The notes beneath the pieces are model-generated. The model searched no databases and was not told the DNA's origin. It worked only from the letters and a program-made list of their open reading frames with translations. A program made the position numbers and the translations under genes. From NCBI GenBank assembly GCA_001730095.1, contig MDLF01000003.1:1-33717 (forward strand): a stretch of DNA of 33,717 nucleotides, given 5' to 3'. Shown one piece after another: positions 1-6,824 of the stretch. Position 1 is the stretch's first letter, and each line of letters starts with the position of its first letter. This stretch comes from Rhodobacteraceae bacterium (ex Bugula neritina AB1). Its GTDB lineage: Bacteria > Pseudomonadota > Alphaproteobacteria > Rhodobacterales > Rhodobacteraceae.

Positions 1-2
1 CC

Positions 3-39
3 GCCACTGCCCGGCATAAATGCCGTGCCAGGCAGTGGC
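3..39. repeat. Nested inverted repeat, possible end of the speD operon
   Basis: GCCACTGCC at 3-11 is the exact reverse complement of GGCAGTGGC at 31-39. Inside lies a second stem, CGGCA at 12-16 and TGCCG at 21-25, with a four-base loop. Together they make a long hairpin with a bulge on one side. It lies just past the stop codon of the MFS gene, so it could end or stabilise that operon's mRNA. No run of T follows on the minus strand, so a textbook intrinsic terminator is not shown. Confidence 0.45.
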
Positions 40-66
40 TCCAGTTTGCCATTGGGGCCACGAAAA

Positions 67-1365
67 TCATAAGACAAGCGCGGGCCCGCCAAGTTCCGCC
101 ACAGCATTTTCTGGGGCAGGGTGCGGATCCGGGCTTGTGGTGTCGCGGTGCAGGCGCGAACACAGGAAAATCAACAGTGCCAGAATTGCTGCAATGGCAA
201 GGTACACACCTGTGAACGAACCGGTCACCGATTTCCCCCAACCCGCCAGAAAGTTCCCCAGCATACTGCCCAGCCCGAGAAAAATGTTGCAGCCTGAGAA
301 TATCCCCACTCTGAGATTTTCCTTATAGGTCTTTGTCACATATGCGGGTACCAGCCCGAAGACGCCGTTGAAGGCGATACCGAACAGGAATGCGGCACAA
401 TGGACAAAGGCCAGGCCAGTCCCAAACAGCAGGCACAAGGCAGCTGTGAGGATCAGGATATACATCAGTGCCAGGGTTGCTCTGACCCCAATATGGTCGC
501 CAATTGCGCCAACAGTGACGCCGCCAATCATACCCAGCAGCCCGATCAGCATCCAGGCCTGGCCTGCCACCTCAACTGAAAGACCCAACTCCGACTGCAA
601 GAACAATGAAAAGTAGTTGAGAAACGGGATGCTCGAACAGCCGGACAGGAACATGATCGCCCAGACCAGCATCGGTCTCGCAGCAAGAACTTCTTTCAGA
701 GAACCGCTCTGCACCAGCTGATCAGCCGTATCCTGGGCAGGGCTTGACGGCTGGCGTCGCAGCAGTCCGCTCCAAGCCATCAGTAGCAGGCAGGCAATAG
801 AGATCAAAAATGTCAGCGCAGCCGTGATTTCCCACAGGTCTCTCCAATGTTGGCGGGTCAGGAAATAGGGAACCAGGAGTCCGTTCAGGAAGACGCCATA
901 GTTGGTGCCGCTAGCAATCAAACCCAGCGCCTTGGCCCGATGGGCAAAGGGAATGGTTCTGCTAATCACGCTGACCATTGGCGTCCACGCGGAAGCGGTG
1001 CAGGCGCCCAGAACCACAAATATCATTGCGATGACTGCCAGGCTGTCTGCAAATGACAGCGCAAACAGTCCCGCCGCACAGAGAAACGCGGAAACGACAA
1101 TGACAACTGCTGCACTCAAACGGGGAGCAAGCACGCCGCTCAGAAGAGCGGCGGCAAGAAATCCGATCTGCGAGACTGCGGTTATGGTTCCAACCGCGGT
1201 ATAGTCAAAGCCGATTTCCGCCTTCATTTCGGCAACGACTGCGGGTAGCAGATACAGTCCGAAACCATAGGTGGCGCCGATCACGCAAGTGAACACGATC
1301 ACGATCAGGACGGCCAAGACCCGGCCTGGGCCTTTGTCTTTGGTTTTCTCAGCAGCCAGTGTCAT
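67..1365 (-). CDS. MFS transporter, last gene of the speD operon
   Basis: A 432-residue integral membrane protein of the major facilitator superfamily with hydrophobic segments throughout, consistent with twelve helices, and a hydrophilic central loop near residues 205-225 (RRQPSSPAQDTADQ). A basic helix 2-3 loop (LAPRLSAA) and the mirrored GAIGDHIGVRA in the second half fit the family's cytoplasmic loop signatures. It probably moves a small metabolite across the inner membrane; substrate and direction cannot be read from sequence. It starts 13 bases after the methyltransferase stop, so it is almost certainly co-transcribed with speD, the dehydrogenase and the methyltransferase. By analogy with metallophore and polyamine-type clusters it may export their product. 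That role is inferred from position only. Confidence 0.85.
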   Translation of the reverse strand: MTLAAEKTKDKGPGRVLAVLIVIVFTCVIGATYGFGLYLLPAVVAEMKAEIGFDYTAVGTITAVSQIGFLAAALLSGVLAPRLSAAVVIVVSAFLCAAGLFALSFADSLAVIAMIFVVLGACTASAWTPMVSVISRTIPFAHRAKALGLIASGTNYGVFLNGLLVPYFLTRQHWRDLWEITAALTFLISIACLLLMAWSGLLRRQPSSPAQDTADQLVQSGSLKEVLAARPMLVWAIMFLSGCSSIPFLNYFSLFLQSELGLSVEVAGQAWMLIGLLGMIGGVTVGAIGDHIGVRATLALMYILILTAALCLLFGTGLAFVHCAAFLFGIAFNGVFGLVPAYVTKTYKENLRVGIFSGCNIFLGLGSMLGNFLAGWGKSVTGSFTGVYLAIAAILALLIFLCSRLHRDTTSPDPHPAPENAVAELGGPALVL

Positions 1366-1378
1366 TCTTTTGCGAACC

Positions 1379-2182
1379 TCAGGCGTGGGTCAGGCGGAAC
1401 ACCATGCGCGATGATCCAGCCTCGTAAGGGGTGAATTTGTAGTCGCGGTATACCGCAACGGCCTGTAGCCCTGCGGTGGCCGCCATCTGCTCAAACTCCT
1501 CAAACGCGTACAGGGAAAGCGTGATCTTGGAGTTCCAGTTCCTGCTCAACCCGCCATTGTTCCAGCGTTCATAGTGGTAGTGGATATTGGCGGCGGCTTC
1601 GTCCACTGTCTGCACCCGCGCGCGCTTCAGCTTGCTGCCATCAGGCAGGCCTCGCGTCCATTCCGCTATCATTTCGCCCATCGGCAGCTCAGGATCAAAG
1701 TAATCCGGATGCACCGCCGGGTCTTCTGACGGATCCTTGGCAAACAGGCTGAGATCAATGATCAGAGTGCCGCCAGGGCTGAGGTGCGCCTTCATCGAGT
1801 GCAGCGCCTCGATCGCGCCCTGCTTGTCCGGTATCAGCTGGAAAGCCTCCCGGGGCGAGAAAATGAGGTCGAACTGTCTGTTCAATCCGATACGGCGCAT
1901 GTCAGCAACGCAAGCTTCGATATTGATGATGCCGTGTTCGGCCGCGCGACCACGCAGTCTTTCAACCATGCAGGGCTCAATATCGGCGGCCGTGTACGGC
2001 TTGCCTTCACCAGCCAGCACCAGCGCATTCCGCCCGGTGCCGCAGGGTATTTCCAGCACGCTTTCCGCGCCCTCCGCGATCAGCGCTCTGTAAAAATCAT
2101 GGTCCACCGCTTCGTCGTATTCGACCTCGTAATATATTGCCCGGTCGGAGTAATCGACGGAAAGAGTATCTGCTGTAATCAT
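1379..2182 (-). CDS. Class I SAM-dependent methyltransferase of the speD operon
   Basis: A 267-residue soluble protein with a Rossmann-type methyltransferase fold. Motif I is VLEIPCGTGRN at about residues 42-52. An acidic residue follows strand 2 (AADIEPCMVERL), motif IV is FDLIFSPREAFQLI, and a post-motif strand is GGTLIIDLSLF. I chose the ATG at 2182 because a longer frame would run into the end of the upstream gene; this start leaves a 29-base gap with GGA upstream. The motif is methyltransferase-like rather than the GGGDGG of spermidine synthase. It could methylate the cassette's product. Aminopropyl or aminocarboxypropyl transfer is also conceivable, because enzymes of this fold do that and the operon encodes an AdoMet decarboxylase. 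The substrate is unknown. Confidence 0.8.
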   Translation of the reverse strand: MITADTLSVDYSDRAIYYEVEYDEAVDHDFYRALIAEGAESVLEIPCGTGRNALVLAGEGKPYTAADIEPCMVERLRGRAAEHGIINIEACVADMRRIGLNRQFDLIFSPREAFQLIPDKQGAIEALHSMKAHLSPGGTLIIDLSLFAKDPSEDPAVHPDYFDPELPMGEMIAEWTRGLPDGSKLKRARVQTVDEAAANIHYHYERWNNGGLSRNWNSKITLSLYAFEEFEQMAATAGLQAVAVYRDYKFTPYEAGSSRMVFRLTHA

Positions 2183-2211
2183 CTGTTTCAGTTCCGGTAT
2201 TGATAGGTCTG

Positions 2212-3312
2212 TCAGCGGTTCTCGAGCGTGATATGCCTGAGAACTTCGGGGTGGACGCATTGATGGTTCCGCACGACACAGCCGGCGCGTGCTACCGGAT
2301 CTTCCTCTCCGCCATAGATACCTTGGGCAAAGGCAAGCAAATTTCGCCACACATTATAGCTGGTGGCATGGGCAGCGGTGCGCGGCACCGACGCAGGCAT
2401 CGCGTCAATCTTGCAATGCAGGACGCCATGCCGCTCATAGAATGGAGCTTCATAAGTGGTGAGCTTGTCAAAGCTCGGCATATAGCCCGAGCCGTAACCG
2501 CAAGTCACATCGACAATGACCGAGCCCGGCTTCATTTCCTTGACAAGTTCCTCGGTCAGCATCGGCGGCGTGTCGTGGGTGGAGATCAGGATCGCGCCAA
2601 CCACCACGTCGGCCGTCAGAACCTCGGCCCTGAGCGCCTCAGGGGTGTTGATCCGGCAATTGACATTGCCGGGCACACTGGCCTGAAACTGCCGGAGCCC
2701 TTCCCACCGGGTGCCGAACACCGTCACGTCAGCGCCCATGGCTGCTGCAAGCCGGGCCGCCGCCCCGCCGGCATTGCCGTAGCCGATCACCACAACCTTT
2801 GGTTTGGGCGCTCCCGGCGCACCACTCAGCAGTACGCCGCTACCGCCCATGTGGCTCTGCAGATGGTAGGCCGCAAGCTGGATGGCCAGTTTGCCAGAAA
2901 TTTCATTGTCCGAGACAGGAACCGGAAAGGCGCCGTCCTGGGTCTGGAAGAACTCAAGAGCATAGGCCGCCATGCCGCTGGCCCTCATGGCTTCGGTCAT
3001 GTCCAGGTTGCCTTCGGCATGCATGAAGCAGGCAAGGTGCATCCCTGGGCGGAAAAACCGGTACTCATCCGGACCTGGGGCTTTGTACTTCAGCACGACA
3101 TCGGAGGAATGCCAGGCATCTTTGGTGCTCACGATTTCCGCACCAATATCCCGGTAAGCGTCATCCGGGTAGCCAGACAGCTGCCCAGCCCCGGTTTCGA
3201 CAAAGACCTGATAACCGGCCTCTGTAAATTCGCATGCTTCCTTTGGCAGGAGAATGACACGCTTTTCGCCATTGCGGGTTTCTTTTAGAATCGAAACAGA
3301 CTTACCCAGCAT
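2212..3312 (-). CDS. Alanine dehydrogenase/transhydrogenase-family oxidoreductase with altered active site
   Basis: A 366-residue protein of the alanine dehydrogenase/PNT family. Seen: the N-terminal substrate domain starts SILKETRNGEKRV with the conserved Arg18. Lys75 (VVLKYKAP) and His98 (CFMHAEGN) match the pyruvate-binding Lys and catalytic His of alanine dehydrogenases. The dinucleotide loop is GYGNAG at 177-182. Two differences stand out. The aspartate of the family's DVAID motif is replaced (DVTCG, Gly272). The residue that normally reads the NAD ribose is not acidic (VFGTR near 198-202), which hints at NADP(H). So plain alanine dehydrogenase is doubtful; reductive amination, or opine-like reductive condensation of another keto acid, is possible. 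The ATG at 3312 overlaps the speD stop region by 11 bases, implying translational coupling. A further-upstream ATG at 3348 is less likely. Confidence 0.8.
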   Translation of the reverse strand: MLGKSVSILKETRNGEKRVILLPKEACEFTEAGYQVFVETGAGQLSGYPDDAYRDIGAEIVSTKDAWHSSDVVLKYKAPGPDEYRFFRPGMHLACFMHAEGNLDMTEAMRASGMAAYALEFFQTQDGAFPVPVSDNEISGKLAIQLAAYHLQSHMGGSGVLLSGAPGAPKPKVVVIGYGNAGGAAARLAAAMGADVTVFGTRWEGLRQFQASVPGNVNCRINTPEALRAEVLTADVVVGAILISTHDTPPMLTEELVKEMKPGSVIVDVTCGYGSGYMPSFDKLTTYEAPFYERHGVLHCKIDAMPASVPRTAAHATSYNVWRNLLAFAQGIYGGEEDPVARAGCVVRNHQCVHPEVLRHITLENR

Positions 3313-3697
3313 TTTTAAACGTTCCCCTGCGGTGTTCGGTGACTTCAACAGCTGCAGGGGTGAAGTCCTCCTTTAGGCTCTCGATGGCCAAATAGGGATC
3401 GACGTGGTTCCCACAGACGAAGATGTCCAGCGCGGCATAGCCGAGCTCCGGCCAGGAATGGATGGAGATGTGAGATTCGGACAACAGCACCACCCCGGTT
3501 ACCCCCATGCTTTCTCCAAAATCATGGGTGTTCGACCCCAGTACCGTGGCACCGGTTTTTTTTGCGGCCAAAACCATTGCTTCCCGGACGGTTTCGGGGT
3601 CGGAAATGTTGTCTGCCCCGCAGAATTCGGCAATCAGATGTCGGCCCAAATAGCTAGGGGCCGTATGCGGCTCAAACTTGTTCAGTGCGTAATTCAC
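3302..3697 (-). CDS. speD: S-adenosylmethionine decarboxylase proenzyme (pyruvoyl type)
   Basis: A 131-residue prokaryotic AdoMet decarboxylase. These enzymes self-cleave to create a pyruvoyl group and make decarboxylated AdoMet, the aminopropyl donor. Seen, with GTG as residue 1: LGRHLIAEFCGAD near the N-terminus, then LLSESHISIHSWPE. Cleavage falls between Glu74 and Ser75. His80 and Cys95 lie 5 and 20 residues on, the spacing of the Ser63/His68/Cys83 set known from the Thermotoga enzyme, and Trp82/Glu84 match its substrate-contacting Trp70/Glu72. Some homologues have become arginine or ornithine decarboxylases, but the retained residues favour AdoMet. I chose the GTG at 3697 (GGGAG ten bases upstream, normal family length); an in-frame ATG at 3757 adds 20 residues unlike the family. 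No speE is nearby. Confidence 0.88.
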   Translation of the reverse strand: MNYALNKFEPHTAPSYLGRHLIAEFCGADNISDPETVREAMVLAAKKTGATVLGSNTHDFGESMGVTGVVLLSESHISIHSWPELGYAALDIFVCGNHVDPYLAIESLKEDFTPAAVEVTEHRRGTFKNAG

Positions 3698-3706
3698 ATA
3701 ACTCAA

Positions 3707-3722
3707 GCTCCCGTTAGGCGGG
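3707..3722 (-). promoter_or_regulatory. Hairpin covering the speD ribosome binding site
   Basis: On the minus strand the sequence just before the GTG start reads CCCG-CCTAA-CGGG-AGC. The second arm of this 4-bp hairpin is part of the GGGAG Shine-Dalgarno. If the GTG start is correct, pairing would hide the ribosome binding site. The stem is short, so this is only a candidate translational switch. Confidence 0.3.
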
Positions 3723-3774
3723 TAGTATGTGCAATAAAATCGCTTCTTATATGGCATTTCCGACAGGAAAACAC

Positions 3775-3824
3775 CCCTGCAGCGACAGGGACGCGCATTC
3801 CGCAACCTAAAAGAGGTTTAACCG
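3775..3824 (-). promoter_or_regulatory. Small hairpins in the speD leader
   Basis: Two short inverted repeats lie between the large leader fold and the speD start: CCCTG (3775-3779) with CAGGG (3786-3790), and AACCT (3804-3808) with AGGTT (3814-3818). The second runs into the palindrome GGTTTAACC at 3816-3824. Each is weak alone. With the flanking elements they suggest a structured untranslated leader. Confidence 0.25.
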
Positions 3825-3838
3825 TGCAAGTCAGGGCA

Positions 3839-3958
3839 AGAGAGCCGTCTTGTGAATTCGGTAGTTTAGCCGAGGGACATGAGCAGACCTGTCCTGCTGA
3901 CTTACAAGACTGCGAACCGTCCCAACTGTTACCCTGCGTTGACGCTGCACGGCTCTCT
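3839..3958. ncRNA. Candidate structured RNA closed by a 10-bp stem, in the speD leader
   Basis: AGAGAGCCGT at 3839-3848 is the perfect reverse complement of ACGGCTCTCT at 3949-3958. The 100 bases between contain further pairings: CTTGT (3849-3853) with ACAAG (3904-3908), GGGAC (3874-3878) with GTCCC (3919-3923), and AGCAG (3882-3886) with CTGCT (3894-3898). Not all can form at once, which would suit a two-state switch. A chance 10-bp match at this distance in about 450 bases is unlikely but not excluded, at a few percent. It lies upstream of speD on the minus strand, so it could be a cis-regulatory leader; a free-standing small RNA on either strand is also possible. I do not recognise it as a known riboswitch class. 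Confidence 0.35.
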
Positions 3959-4047
3959 GACAAGCTGGTTCGCCCCTTCGATACTCTGGAAGGCAAAGCC
4001 GTGGAAAACCGCAGCCGCGTGGCGACCAAAATGCACTGCGCTTGGCA

Positions 4048-4072
4048 TACCCTGGACGGTGATCATAGGGTA
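4048..4072. promoter_or_regulatory. Inverted repeat in the speD upstream region
   Basis: TACCCT at 4048-4053 pairs with AGGGTA at 4067-4072 across a 13-base spacer, flanked by GC on both sides. It lies downstream of the candidate promoter on the minus strand, so it would be in the transcribed leader. Protein operator or RNA hairpin are both possible. Confidence 0.3.
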
Positions 4073-4121
4073 AGCCCGCCTGCAAAAAGGGGACTCTGGA
4101 CTCAGATCGATTTGTGCAACT

Positions 4122-4166
4122 TGTATACTTACCGATCAATCCAACTCAATAATCTACGTAGTACGT
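4122..4166 (-). promoter_or_regulatory. Candidate speD operon promoter with palindromic sites
   Basis: On the minus strand TTGAGT (4144-4149) and TATACA (4122-4127) are separated by 16 bases, a plausible sigma70-type -35/-10 pair. The -10 overlaps GTATAC within TTGTATACTTA, which resembles FCD-type GntR operators. Just upstream lies ACGT-AGT-ACGT (4156-4166) containing the palindrome CTACGTAG (4154-4161). This stretch is more AT-rich than its surroundings. The predicted transcript has a leader of about 400 bases before speD. Between 4167 and 4252 I see nothing else. Confidence 0.35.
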
Positions 4167-4252
4167 TTGCTTTGACTGGTCGGCGCTCTTGGCTTGCGGA
4201 CGCTTTCAACCTGCTGTCTCTTGTCGTTTAGGAAACCACAGTACGGGAGGCT

Positions 4253-5122
4253 CTAAACCCCCGGCGGCTCGGCGGGTGGCACAAAGCTCTCCATATCCTC
4301 TGCTTCCAGCACAGCCCGCAGGCCCTCTCGATAGGTCGGATAGAGCAGTTCCACGCCCAGCTCTTCCTTGATGCGGCGGTTGCGGACGCGTTTGTTCTCG
4401 CCGTAAAAACTGCGTGCCATCGGCGTCATGCCGGCCTCGTCAAAGGGTACCTCGGCCGGCACCGGCAGGCCTAGTAGTTCCGCCGCATGACCCAGCACAT
4501 CCTGCGGCGGCGCCGGGTCGTCATCGCAGACGTTGTAAATCGCACCCGGTCGCGGCTGCGCGATGGAGGCCGCCAGCACCTGGGCAATGTCGTCCACATG
4601 AATACGCGAAAACACCTGCCCCGGCTTCACAATCCGCCGTGCCTTGCCCGCCATCAGCTTGGCAAAAGGGCCGCGACCGGGGCCATAGATGCCAGCCAGA
4701 CGGAAAATATGCAGCGGCAGGCCGGCAACTGCCTGCCATTGCGCCTCTGCCAAGGCGCGCCAGTCGCCGCGTTCGCTGGAAGGGGCGACTGTGTCCGCCT
4801 CATCCACCCAGCCACCATCACGATGGCCATAGACCGCTGTAGTCGACAGGTAGCCGACCCATTCCAGACCTTGTGCTGAGCTGATTGCCCCCCCTATGGC
4901 AGACAATACAGGGTCTCCCTGCGCATTTGGTCCGATGGAATTCAGGATATGCGTCACACCTTCAAGCGGCACCTGCTGCCCCGGCCAGGTGATCATCTCC
5001 ACACCTTCGGCTGTAACCGGCTCACGCGAGGTGCCAATGACACGCCAGCCCTCAGCCAGCAGCTGCGGCGCAAGCACCCGGGCGGTATAGCCAAATCCAA
5101 GACAAAGCAGCGTTTTCCTCAT
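4253..5122 (-). CDS. SDR-family NAD(P)-dependent epimerase/reductase (YeeZ-like)
   Basis: A 289-residue extended short-chain dehydrogenase/reductase-like protein. It begins with a Rossmann strand and the dinucleotide loop CLGFGYTARVLA (Gly9-x-Gly11), keeps YLSTTAVYGHRDGGWVDE with the Ser and Tyr of the family, and has RLAGIYGPGRGPFAKL and IHVDDIAQVL typical of sugar-nucleotide epimerase relatives. The active-site Tyr lies in AVYGHRDGG and is not followed by the classic YxxxK, as in the atypical YeeZ-like branch. Substrate unknown. It begins with AGGGGCC before ATG, is divergent from the methyltransferase at 5188, and is downstream of, but separate from, the speD leader. Confidence 0.8.
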   Translation of the reverse strand: MRKTLLCLGFGYTARVLAPQLLAEGWRVIGTSREPVTAEGVEMITWPGQQVPLEGVTHILNSIGPNAQGDPVLSAIGGAISSAQGLEWVGYLSTTAVYGHRDGGWVDEADTVAPSSERGDWRALAEAQWQAVAGLPLHIFRLAGIYGPGRGPFAKLMAGKARRIVKPGQVFSRIHVDDIAQVLAASIAQPRPGAIYNVCDDDPAPPQDVLGHAAELLGLPVPAEVPFDEAGMTPMARSFYGENKRVRNRRIKEELGVELLYPTYREGLRAVLEAEDMESFVPPAEPPGV

Positions 5123-5187
5123 GGCCCCTAGATGCGTTGGCGGCGCCTGCGGTGCAAGGGTTGATTCGAGTCCTCTTCCGCCTTTTC

Positions 5188-5832
5188 ATGGCGCCCATGC
5201 ACACACAGAAACCGGGACTTTCAGACGCCTACGCCCTGCAGACGCCCTCGGATTCGAAACGGCTCTATGCAGGCTGGGCCAGCTCATATGATCAGAATTT
5301 TGCCGCCGAGCAGGACTACCTTCTGCCCGGTTTGACAGCCAAGGCTTTTGCCGCCGCCGGAGGCATGGGACCCGTGCTCGACGTCGGCGCCGGGACCGGT
5401 TTATGTGGCTCTGCACTGCGAGAACTGGGCATCAGCCCTATTGATGCCACCGACATCAGCCCCGAGATGCTGGCCGAGGCCCTGCGCAAAGATGCCTATC
5501 GCGATGTGATCGAGGCGGATCTTCTGGAAGGTATTCCTGTGCCTCGCGGCACCTACCGCGGCGTGATTTCTTCCGGCACGTTCACCCATGGCCATGTAGG
5601 CCCCGGGGTTTTGCCCGCTCTTTTGCGGGCAGCAGCTCCGGAAGCTCAGTTTGCCGTCTCGGTGAATGCAAGACACTACGAAGAAGCAGGCTTTGCTGAA
5701 GCTTTCGACCGGCTGCTGCGCGGGCAGTGGATCAAGGATTTCACCTTGCCGGAGCTGCGTATTTACGGGCCGCGCGCCACAGGGCGTCACAAGAACGACA
5801 CGGCCCTGATTGCCTTGTTCCGGAAGGTTTGA
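5188..5832 (+). CDS. Class I SAM-dependent methyltransferase
   Basis: A soluble protein of about 214 residues with a Methyltransf-type SAM-binding core. Motif I VLDVGAGTGLCG follows a short N-terminal helix (SKRLYAGWASSYDQNF) that is common in UbiE/BioC-like methyltransferases. ATDISPEMLAEA supplies the acidic SAM-ribose contact, and GVISSGTFTHGHVG the motif IV region. Neither ATG 5188 nor ATG 5197 has a good ribosome binding site, so the start is uncertain by a few residues. It is transcribed away from the SDR gene. No substrate can be assigned. Confidence 0.8.
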   Translation: MAPMHTQKPGLSDAYALQTPSDSKRLYAGWASSYDQNFAAEQDYLLPGLTAKAFAAAGGMGPVLDVGAGTGLCGSALRELGISPIDATDISPEMLAEALRKDAYRDVIEADLLEGIPVPRGTYRGVISSGTFTHGHVGPGVLPALLRAAAPEAQFAVSVNARHYEEAGFAEAFDRLLRGQWIKDFTLPELRIYGPRATGRHKNDTALIALFRKV

Positions 5833-5908
5833 GAGCACATTCGCCGTGCGCAGCACGGCGCCTGGCCCAACTGTGCGGGGACATCTTCAGATGTTCCCGA
5901 AACAGGCG

Positions 5909-5988
5909 GGAGCTCCCGCGTCTTTGGGCGGCATCTGCGATGCCACCCGCAGCCTTGGGCCCGGCAGCGCGCCTGAAGGCGCGCTGCC
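5909..5988. repeat. Intergenic hairpins after the caiD operon
   Basis: The gap between the convergent methyltransferase and caiD genes is packed with inverted repeats. GGCAGCGCGCC at 5963-5973 and GGCGCGCTGCC at 5978-5988 form a perfect 11-bp stem with loop TGAA directly abutting the caiD stop. Further left are CGGGAGCTCCCG, a 12-base palindrome around 5909-5920, and GGGGACATCT with AGATGTTCCC. They probably end transcripts from both sides. No T run follows, so termination efficiency is uncertain. Confidence 0.5.
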
Positions 5989-6774
5989 TCAGCGCCCTTT
6001 CCAGACCGGGTCGCGCTTTTCAGCAAAGGCGCGGGCGCCTTCCAGATTATCCTCGGAACCATAGAGCACATCCACCGTCTTCAGCTGGCGCCGGGTGATG
6101 CGGTTCATGGCATCCTGAAACTTCGCGTCTTCAGCATCACGCACGATCTCTTTGATCGCCGCGTAAACCAGCGGCGGGCCAGAGGCCAAAAGGCGCGCCA
6201 GTTCCCAGGCGCGGTCCATCAGCTGGTCCGCTGCCACGATCTCATTGACCAGCCCCCAGCGGTTGGCCTCTTCGGCATCGAACCAGCGGCCGGTGAGCAA
6301 CAGCTCCATGGCGATGTGATAGGGGATGCGTTTGGGCAGCTTCACACTGGCCGCATCGGCAACGGTGCCGGACCGGATTTCCGGCAGCGCAAATGTCGCA
6401 TGGTCTGCCGCAATGATCATATCCGCCGACAAGGCCAATTCCAGCCCGCCGCCGCAGGCAATGCCGTTCACCGCGGCAATCACCGGCTTGTTCATGCCGC
6501 GCAGCTCCTGCAGCCCGCCAAACCCGCCAACGCCATAGTCGCCGTCCACGGCATCGCCATCCGCTGCCGCCTTCAGATCCCATCCGGGGCAGAAAAACTT
6601 TTCTCCACCGCCAGTCAGGATCGCCACCCGCAGTTCCGGATCGTCCCGGAATTCGCGGAAAACCTCCCCCATCACCCTGCTGGTCGCAAGATCGATCGCA
6701 TTGGCTTTGGGCCGGTCCAACGTGACTTCCAGAATGGCACCATCGCGGCGGGTTTTTACGGGGCTTTCACTCAT
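5989..6774 (-). CDS. caiD: Carnitinyl-CoA dehydratase / crotonobetainyl-CoA hydratase (CaiD-like)
   Basis: A 261-residue crotonase-family enzyme that closely resembles CaiD, which interconverts crotonobetainyl-CoA and L-carnitinyl-CoA. Seen: N-terminal GAILEVTLDRPKANAID, then FRDDPELRVAILTGGGEKFF with GWDLKAA, the oxyanion-hole segment NGIACGGGLELALSADM, and a C-terminus ending FAEKRDPVWKGR as in enterobacterial CaiD. The two catalytic glutamates of the family are present exactly 20 residues apart, Glu112 (GGGLE) and Glu132 (ALPE). The ATG at 6774 has an excellent AGGAGG upstream; a longer frame exists. It is last in an operon with an acyl-CoA synthetase and, further up, an acyl-CoA dehydrogenase, supporting a role in CoA-linked quaternary-amine catabolism. 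Confidence 0.88.
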   Translation of the reverse strand: MSESPVKTRRDGAILEVTLDRPKANAIDLATSRVMGEVFREFRDDPELRVAILTGGGEKFFCPGWDLKAAADGDAVDGDYGVGGFGGLQELRGMNKPVIAAVNGIACGGGLELALSADMIIAADHATFALPEIRSGTVADAASVKLPKRIPYHIAMELLLTGRWFDAEEANRWGLVNEIVAADQLMDRAWELARLLASGPPLVYAAIKEIVRDAEDAKFQDAMNRITRRQLKTVDVLYGSEDNLEGARAFAEKRDPVWKGR

Positions 6775-6824
6775 GTCGTCTCCTCCTGGCATGTGGCATG
6801 CCGTTTCGTTTCAGGGCCGAAGCC

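Noticed and set aside
3698..3757. ATG start for speD at 3757
   Set aside because: The extra 20 residues do not resemble the family and have no usable ribosome site. The GTG at 3697 fits length and GGGAG.
3404..4231. Plus-strand open frame of 275 codons across the speD leader
   Set aside because: It is antisense to speD for much of its length. The part outside has no ribosome site or recognisable motif, and the structured leader explains the space better.
3698..4252. Known riboswitch classes (SAM-II, SAM/SAH, cobalamin), tmRNA and RNase P RNA
   Set aside because: The conserved sequence blocks of these RNAs were looked for and not found. Only an unassigned candidate structure remains.
5963..5988. 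Textbook intrinsic terminator after caiD
   Set aside because: The stem is perfect but there is no T run on either side, so it is reported as a hairpin.
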